Assembly (NCBI GenBank): GCA_041650375.1
Contig: JBAZLH010000001.1
Coordinates: forward strand, 1-64,000
DNA from: UBA6220 sp041650375
Lineage (GTDB): Bacteria; Patescibacteriota; Minisyncoccia; Minisyncoccales; Minisyncoccaceae
Reading direction: 5' to 3'
Length of the DNA stretch: 64,000 nt
Shown: positions 59,287-64,000 of the stretch, piece after piece
Numbering within the stretch: position 1 is the stretch's first letter
Layout: every line of letters begins with the position of its first letter
Position numbers and translations under genes: made by a program
Notes under the pieces: model-generated
Told to the model about the DNA's origin: nothing
Database searches by the model: none
The model's input: the letters and a program-made list of their open reading frames with translations, nothing else

Positions 59287-60030
59287 ATGGACTATAAAGA
59301 TTATACAATTCAAAACAATTCGGAAAATTATTTTTGGCATAAAGCTCGAAAAAAATTGATTGATAATATGCTTGGTTCGGTTTTCCAAAATTATGATAAT
59401 AATCGTTTGATTTTTGAAATCGGATGTGGCACGGGCTACCAAATGCCTGTTCTTGAAAAATATGGCAAGGCGGAAGGATTGGACATAAACCCAAATGCGG
59501 TTAAGGTGGCGATAAAAAACAGGCTAAATGTTAAAGTCGGGGACGCGGAAGACAGTGATTTCGGCAGTAATAAATTTGAAGCAGCCTGTTTGTTTGATGC
59601 CTTGGAGCACATTAAAAACGACAGCCATGTCGTAAAAAAGATTTATTCTTGCTTGAAAAACAATGGTTTTTTGTTTTTAACAGTCCCGTCTTATAATTTT
59701 ATGTTTAGCGAACACGATAGGGCGATGGGTCATTTCCGTCGCTATAATAAAAGGGAGCTGCTGTCTATGTTAAAAAATAACGGTTTCGAAGTTATTAAGA
59801 GTGGCTATTGGAATTTTTTGTTATTTCCGGCCGTATTGGCAATGAGATTGTTTAAAAATTTTCTGCGCTTATTTATTAAGGAAAAAATAAATAAGCCCGA
59901 ATCATCCAATCCGCACCCTTTGTTGAATAATCTTTTTTACAAAGGTTTAATGCTTGAAAATTTTTTGATTAAAAAAAATATCAGTTTTCCGTTTGGAGTC
60001 AGCCTTTTTGTAGTTGCTAGAAAACCTTAA
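59287..60030 (+). CDS. Class I SAM-dependent methyltransferase, UbiG-like
   Basis: The 247-residue protein has motif I IFEIGCGTGYQMPVL (about 39-53), AEGLDINPNAVKVA, and CLFDALEHIKND, followed by a C-terminal hydrophobic and basic region (about 175-230). The substrate is unknown; the C-terminal hydrophobic part suggests a lipid or membrane-linked glycan. It begins just after tRNA-Ser and overlaps the end of the convergent comF by 4 bases. Confidence 0.88.
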   Translation: MDYKDYTIQNNSENYFWHKARKKLIDNMLGSVFQNYDNNRLIFEIGCGTGYQMPVLEKYGKAEGLDINPNAVKVAIKNRLNVKVGDAEDSDFGSNKFEAACLFDALEHIKNDSHVVKKIYSCLKNNGFLFLTVPSYNFMFSEHDRAMGHFRRYNKRELLSMLKNNGFEVIKSGYWNFLLFPAVLAMRLFKNFLRLFIKEKINKPESSNPHPLLNNLFYKGLMLENFLIKKNISFPFGVSLFVVARKP

Positions 60031-60737
60031 TTTATTTCACGGGCAACCGTTAAGCCCCAAACTTCTTTTGCGCCGGCTTTTTTGAGTAGGCGAGAGCATT
60101 CTTCCATTGTCGCGCCGGTGGTGTAAACATCGTCCAATAAAAATATTATTTTTCCCTTGAATTCGTTTTTGTTTTTTATTTCAAAAGCGTTTTTAATATT
60201 TTCTATCCGCTGTTCTCGGTTTAGTTTAACTTGAGGTTGGGTATTTTTAATCCTGGCAAGATTATCTAAAGAGATTGGTATGCCGATTTTTTCGGAAATT
60301 ACTTTGCCGATTTCTTCCGCTTGGTTAAATCCGCGGCGCTTTTTCTTTTTAATAAAAAGCGGCACCGGGACAAGCAAAGAATTTGGCGGGAAATACTTTG
60401 CGATAAAATATAAATGTGTTAAAATTAATAGCGACAAAGGATAACAAAGTTCTTTTATTTGCGATTTGTATTTGAAATTATGGATAAGTTGCCTGACTTG
60501 AGCCTGCTCGAAATCAGACGCGGAATATAGGCCGTCCAATTTTTTGTTGGCGCAGTACTTGCATTGTTTTTCAGAGATAATTTTCTGCGGTCGTTCGCAC
60601 AAACAGTACTTAAAAGGGTTAACATCTATTAACGAAAAGCAATCTTCGCAAAAAAAGTTTCCTTCTTTGCCGCAATTTAAACATTTTTTCGGAAAAATCG
60701 CGTCCAGCATTAAATTTTTAATATTATCGATGTTCAT
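60027..60737 (-). CDS. comF: ComF family protein (amidophosphoribosyltransferase-like)
   Basis: The 236-residue protein has an N-terminal zinc-binding domain with CLNCGKEGNFFCEDC and CKYCANKKLDG and a C-terminal phosphoribosyltransferase domain with the PRPP loop FLLDDVYTTGATMEEC. ComF proteins support DNA uptake in competent bacteria. Its place beside the type IV pilus genes, divergently oriented to pilM, agrees with a role in natural transformation. Confidence 0.92.
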   Translation of the reverse strand: MNIDNIKNLMLDAIFPKKCLNCGKEGNFFCEDCFSLIDVNPFKYCLCERPQKIISEKQCKYCANKKLDGLYSASDFEQAQVRQLIHNFKYKSQIKELCYPLSLLILTHLYFIAKYFPPNSLLVPVPLFIKKKKRRGFNQAEEIGKVISEKIGIPISLDNLARIKNTQPQVKLNREQRIENIKNAFEIKNKNEFKGKIIFLLDDVYTTGATMEECSRLLKKAGAKEVWGLTVAREIN

Positions 60738-60752
60738 AAATTTATTTGCTTG

Positions 60753-60782
60753 TTGCTAACATTATACTAAAAATGTTATACT
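60753..60782 (+). promoter_or_regulatory. Promoter of the pilM operon
   Basis: TTGCTA (60753-60758) and TATACT (60777-60782) are 18 bp apart; a second TATACT lies at 60763. The start site would be about 9 bases before the ATG of pilM. Confidence 0.5.
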
Positions 60783-60797
60783 TTATAAAACTAAACT

Positions 60798-61877
60798 ATG
60801 TCCCTTTTCGGTAATAATCAAAAACAGAATAGCATCGGCATAGACGTTGGCACAAAGTCCATTCGTTTGGTTGAATTAGCCAGAAGGAAAAACGCGCCAG
60901 ACCTTTTAAACTATGGTGAATTGAATTTAGATGTCGCGGCCGACCAATCATTCCGAAGTTTTGACAAAAACACCCTTAATCCATCAGTGGATATTATTTC
61001 CAAAGCGGTTAAAACCATTATTGAAGAAACGGGAATAAAATCCAAAAAGGTGGTTTTTTCTTTGCCTGATTTTTCAACTTTTTTTGTGAGTTTTGAATTG
61101 CCGCCTATGAGCAAAAAAGAGCTTGCCAGCGCCGTCGGGTTTGAGGCCAGAAAGCATATTCCTTTATCAATGGACGAAGTGGCGCTTGATTGGCAATGCA
61201 TAAATAAAGATCCAACTAAAGAAACCAATAAGGTTTTGCTTATGGCGATTCCCAAGACTTTGGTTGAACAATATAAAACCATCGCGGACAATTCCGGTTT
61301 GGAGTTAATCGCTCTGGAAGCCGAAGCGTGGGGATTGAAAAGGGGGCTTATCAAACCGGCCGACCCGACTACTTGCATTGTTGAAATCGGATACCAAAGC
61401 ACGATTGTTTCCATTGTGGACAATAATTACGTTAAAACCAGTTATAGTTTTGATACTGCCGGGAAAGACCTTACGGAAAAGTTGGCCGAAAATTTAGGCA
61501 TTGAAATAAAAGAAGCCGAAGAAATAAAAAAAGAAAACGGATTAATTAACACGGAAAGGGATGATGTGGCGCAAATTTTGGCTCCGGTAATCGGAACAAT
61601 CATTAAGCGCATTAAAAAAGTGATTATTGAATTCCAAAATACCGAGCGCGCCAAAATCAAGAAAATTATTTTAGCCGGAGGGAGCGCGAAAACAAGGGGA
61701 ATTGTTGATTATTTTAAAAATATTTTTGATGAGGAAGATTTCGCCGGCCTGGAAATATCCTTGGGTTCGGCTTTTGTTGGAGTGAATTATCCGGCGATAA
61801 TTAACAAAAAAATAGAAGAAATAAATCCAACCTTCGCGATTTCATTGGGAGAAGCTCTTAAAAAATACGACGCTTAG
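60798..61877 (+). CDS. pilM: Type IV pilus assembly protein PilM
   Basis: The 359-residue actin-like ATPase has the phosphate-1 motif IGIDVGTKSIRLVEL, the later CIVEIGYQSTIVSIV and KIILAGGSAKTRG. PilM lies on the cytoplasmic face and links PilN to the pilus motor. It heads the pilMNO group. A 120-bp AT-rich gap with TATAAT-like boxes separates it from pilN. Confidence 0.95.
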   Translation: MSLFGNNQKQNSIGIDVGTKSIRLVELARRKNAPDLLNYGELNLDVAADQSFRSFDKNTLNPSVDIISKAVKTIIEETGIKSKKVVFSLPDFSTFFVSFELPPMSKKELASAVGFEARKHIPLSMDEVALDWQCINKDPTKETNKVLLMAIPKTLVEQYKTIADNSGLELIALEAEAWGLKRGLIKPADPTTCIVEIGYQSTIVSIVDNNYVKTSYSFDTAGKDLTEKLAENLGIEIKEAEEIKKENGLINTERDDVAQILAPVIGTIIKRIKKVIIEFQNTERAKIKKIILAGGSAKTRGIVDYFKNIFDEEDFAGLEISLGSAFVGVNYPAIINKKIEEINPTFAISLGEALKKYDA

Positions 61878-62000
61878 TTGTTTTAATTTGATAATTATAA
61901 AATTATAATTTATAATACAGATAGAACAAAGAAGCAAGAACAAAGTATTGGGTTGCAAAATATTAAATACCAAATACTAAATACTTGATACCAATAAAAC

Positions 62001-62528
62001 ATGGCTATTGAATTAAGCTCAACAGAAAAAGAAAAAACATCACCGCTTATCGGCATTGTTTTGGCTTTGTCTTTTTTGTTGTTAATCGCTTCTTTCGCCA
62101 TTTTTGCTTATTTTTATTTTTGGGTGGCGAAGCAACAACAAGCGGAAATGGATTCTATCCGAACACACAACTCCCAGCAAAAAGCCGACAATGGTTTTTC
62201 CCAAGAAGATTTGGTGAGCATTGGCAAAAAAGTTAGCGATTATAAAACATTGATGCAGGCGCGGGCCAAAACTTCCAAATTTTTTGATACTTTCCAGCAG
62301 TGGATCCATCCGCAGATTTATTTTACCAATTTCAGCTTGGATGCCGGCGCCAGAACGGTTACTTTAGGCGGAGTGGCGCGTAATTTTCAGCCATTAATTC
62401 AACAAATCGCCATTTTAAAAAATCAGCCGCTGATTGAACGATACGATGTTTCCAATATTGCGATGGGGGAAACGGGCGGCGTTACGTTTTCGCTTTCTCT
62501 TGTGGTTAAGCCGGAAGTATTAAAATAA
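62001..62528 (+). CDS. pilN: Type IV pilus assembly protein PilN-like
   Basis: The 175-residue bitopic membrane protein has a short cytoplasmic N-terminus (MAIELSSTEKEKTSPL), one transmembrane helix (about 17-40), a coiled coil and a beta-rich outer domain with FSLDAGARTVTLGGVARNF. This is the PilN layout. The classical PilM-binding N-terminal motif INLLP is not seen. pilO follows after 3 bases. Confidence 0.85.
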   Translation: MAIELSSTEKEKTSPLIGIVLALSFLLLIASFAIFAYFYFWVAKQQQAEMDSIRTHNSQQKADNGFSQEDLVSIGKKVSDYKTLMQARAKTSKFFDTFQQWIHPQIYFTNFSLDAGARTVTLGGVARNFQPLIQQIAILKNQPLIERYDVSNIAMGETGGVTFSLSLVVKPEVLK

Positions 62529-62531
62529 AAA

Positions 62532-63140
62532 ATGAATACTAAAATAAATTCATCTTTAATAATTTCCCTTGTATTGCTCCTGGCGGCCGGAGGGGTTGTT
62601 TATTTCTTGGATTTGCCGCAATACAAAAAAATGCAAGATACCCAGGCGCAAATAGCCAATTTAAAAGCCCAGCAGCAAAAAGAAGCTAATTATAATTCGG
62701 AAATAGCCAAAGCCGGCCAATCGCTTAATGAGGCAAACTGGACCGAGGCGCAAAAAAAGATTGACCCGAATTTTTCCAATGATCCGTTTTATGCTTCAAA
62801 AATGGAAATTTTTTTCAAAGACATAATCGGCCGAAGCGGAATGGCCTTGTCTTCATTGGGCTTTAATTCCACCTCATCGGTTTCCGGAGGCAGTGACTCA
62901 AAGGCTAAATCAGCTGCCGCGGCCAAAACGGCTCCGGCCGGTTCTGGAATCGCGGGAGTTACGGGCCCGGTTAAAGCTAATCCGGTTACTATTTCGGTTA
63001 CGGGCACTTATGAGCAATTTAAAGGCTTGTTAAAAATTTTGGAAAAGCAAGCTTATCTGATTTCAGTTAAATCAATTAATTTTTCCGGCGGTACGGCCTC
63101 AACCAATTATTCCATCAGCGCGGAAGTATATTCTTATTAA
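62532..63140 (+). CDS. pilO: Type IV pilus assembly protein PilO-like
   Basis: The 202-residue protein has an N-terminal transmembrane helix (about 8-27), a coiled coil (about 32-80), and a ferredoxin-like periplasmic domain with VTISVTGTYEQFKGLLKILEKQAYLI, the typical PilO signature. A Ser/Ala/Gly-rich loop (about 112-150) is inserted. PilN and PilO pair to align the machinery outside the inner membrane. Confidence 0.9.
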   Translation: MNTKINSSLIISLVLLLAAGGVVYFLDLPQYKKMQDTQAQIANLKAQQQKEANYNSEIAKAGQSLNEANWTEAQKKIDPNFSNDPFYASKMEIFFKDIIGRSGMALSSLGFNSTSSVSGGSDSKAKSAAAAKTAPAGSGIAGVTGPVKANPVTISVTGTYEQFKGLLKILEKQAYLISVKSINFSGGTASTNYSISAEVYSY

Positions 63141-63149
63141 ATTTAAAAT

Positions 63150-63497
63150 ATGGACATATTAAAAAATTCAACGCCAAAAGAATCCGGGACCCAGCAAACC
63201 AGGCCGATATTTTTGGTTATTTTGTTGGCGCTTTTAATTATTTTTGCCGTGTATTGGTATACCAAAAACAATTCCACTCTTTTGTCTCCGATTGTAAGCC
63301 CGGTGGCAAATTCCACTGTTCCGGCGCCAATTAAAATTGATTACGATTTTTTAAAGTCACCGGAATTGCAAGCGCTGGAAAAGTTTCCGGATTACGCGGA
63401 TTTCAAACCGGCTACGGGAACGGAAGTCCAGCCTTTCAGGGCAAACCCGTTTTTGCCGCCGTTTGGCACACCTATCAAACAGCCGGCCGCCAAATAG
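63150..63497 (+). CDS. Small membrane protein in pilus operon
   Basis: The 115-residue protein has one transmembrane helix (about 20-37) and a short outer tail with IDYDFLKSPELQALEKFPDYADFKP and a Pro-rich end. Its place between pilO and pilB matches that of PilP, but PilP's lipobox and beta domain are not recognisable. It may be a shortened alignment-complex partner. Confidence 0.7.
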   Translation: MDILKNSTPKESGTQQTRPIFLVILLALLIIFAVYWYTKNNSTLLSPIVSPVANSTVPAPIKIDYDFLKSPELQALEKFPDYADFKPATGTEVQPFRANPFLPPFGTPIKQPAAK

Positions 63498-63529
63498 GTT
63501 ATTCCGTGTTTATATATTTGTAAATTACA

Positions 63530-64000
63530 ATGTTAATACAAAAATTAGTTGAGAAAAAGATAATCACTCAAGAGCAAGCTGACGCGCTGGAAAAAGAATT
63601 AAGAGCAGACATTAATAATACCAGCGAGGAGGATTTTTTGTTGATTAAAAGGATTTTAAGCGAAGAGGACTTGAATAAAATCAAAGCCGAGGTTTACGAT
63701 TTGCCGGTTTTTGAAGAAACGGAAGAATTAGCCATACCCATTGAAACTTTGTCCATCATTCCGGAAGAATCGGCCAGGTTTTACAAAATTATTCCATTGT
63801 CCCTGGAAGAAAATGTTTTAAAAATAGGCATTGTTAATCCGGAAGATATTAAGGCCAAGGAGGCCATTAATTTTTTGGCTAGGCAGCAAAAACACGAAGT
63901 TGCTTTTTATTTAATCAGCCCGCGCCAATTTGAGAAATACGTAAAAGAATACCGCAGTACTGAAGAAGAAGTGGACAAAGCTTTAACCGAATTGGAGGTG
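63530..64000 (+). CDS. pilB: Type II/IV secretion ATPase PilB/GspE, 3' end cut by window
   Basis: The frame is open from the ATG at 63530 to the window end (157 codons). The visible part is the N-terminal GspE/PilB domain, with VEKKIITQEQADAL, the segment AIPIETLSIIPEESARFYKIIPLSLEENVLKIGIVNPED and LISPRQFEKYVKEY. The Walker motifs would lie beyond the edge. As the extension ATPase it would drive pilus assembly with the PilMNO proteins upstream. Confidence 0.88.
   Translation, partial: MLIQKLVEKKIITQEQADALEKELRADINNTSEEDFLLIKRILSEEDLNKIKAEVYDLPVFEETEELAIPIETLSIIPEESARFYKIIPLSLEENVLKIGIVNPEDIKAKEAINFLARQQKHEVAFYLISPRQFEKYVKEYRSTEEEVDKALTELEV

Overview
The window reads like a chromosome fragment of a Candidate Phyla Radiation (Patescibacteria, Parcubacteria-like) bacterium. 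This is inferred from gene content and style, with no rRNA present to confirm it. The supporting signs are an AT-rich genome using the standard code with TGA as stop, a short IF-2 without the long N-terminal domain, an L19 with an acidic N-terminal extension, three VirB2/TrbC-like small pilins, a compact PilMNO/PilB pilus cluster, bactofilin-like and Cys-rich secreted proteins of unknown function, few Shine-Dalgarno sequences and several promoters that abut the start codon.

Region 1 (1-13.7 kb) holds five consecutive paralogous secreted giants (the first is cut by the window edge). Each has its own promoter and terminator, a related signal peptide, glycine-rich domains, PKD/Ig-like domains, repeated six-Cys-like modules, in two cases Kelch repeats and in one DUF2341. 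All end in a short LPxW(H/T)E motif. Region 2 (13.8-25.2 kb) carries RNase Y, HU, an HtrA-like protease, a cupredoxin, a glutaredoxin-like protein, a secreted PGRP/amidase-fold protein, cyclopropane fatty acid synthase, MsrB-MsrA, a ZIP transporter, an ABC exporter and a bactofilin-like membrane protein. Region 3 (25.4-40.2 kb) is a tRNA-rich translation and housekeeping region: DUF4446-infB-rbfA, rpsA, ftsH, rplS, a DNA gyrase A subunit and many tRNAs. Region 4 (40.2-51.1 kb) has three small pilins, pyrF-pyrE, Hsp20, PrsW, TsaD, a GT2 glycosyltransferase, a phosphoesterase and RecG. Region 5 (51.3-64 kb) has CapA, an uncharacterised three-gene zinc-ribbon operon, ComF and the type IV pilus assembly genes pilM-N-O-(115 aa)-pilB, the last cut by the window end.

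Twenty tRNA genes are present. The most unusual signal is a family of about 90-bp elements placed just 3' of many of these tRNAs, usually after the last tRNA of a unit. Each has a left arm that is an inverted copy of the neighbouring tRNA's T-arm/3' end, a core with two hairpins, and a right arm that is a direct copy of the same tRNA 3' end starting inside the T-loop. The cores keep their hairpins through compensatory base changes in copy after copy, and the arms differ with the adjacent tRNA. I know of no described family that matches. A second family of paired palindromes (a CGTC-type hairpin next to an AATTAGC-type hairpin) sits in the same places, sometimes inside the first family. An HNH endonuclease gene that overlaps the 5' end of tRNA-Leu(TAA) lies directly upstream of one copy and is a speculative candidate for mobilisation.
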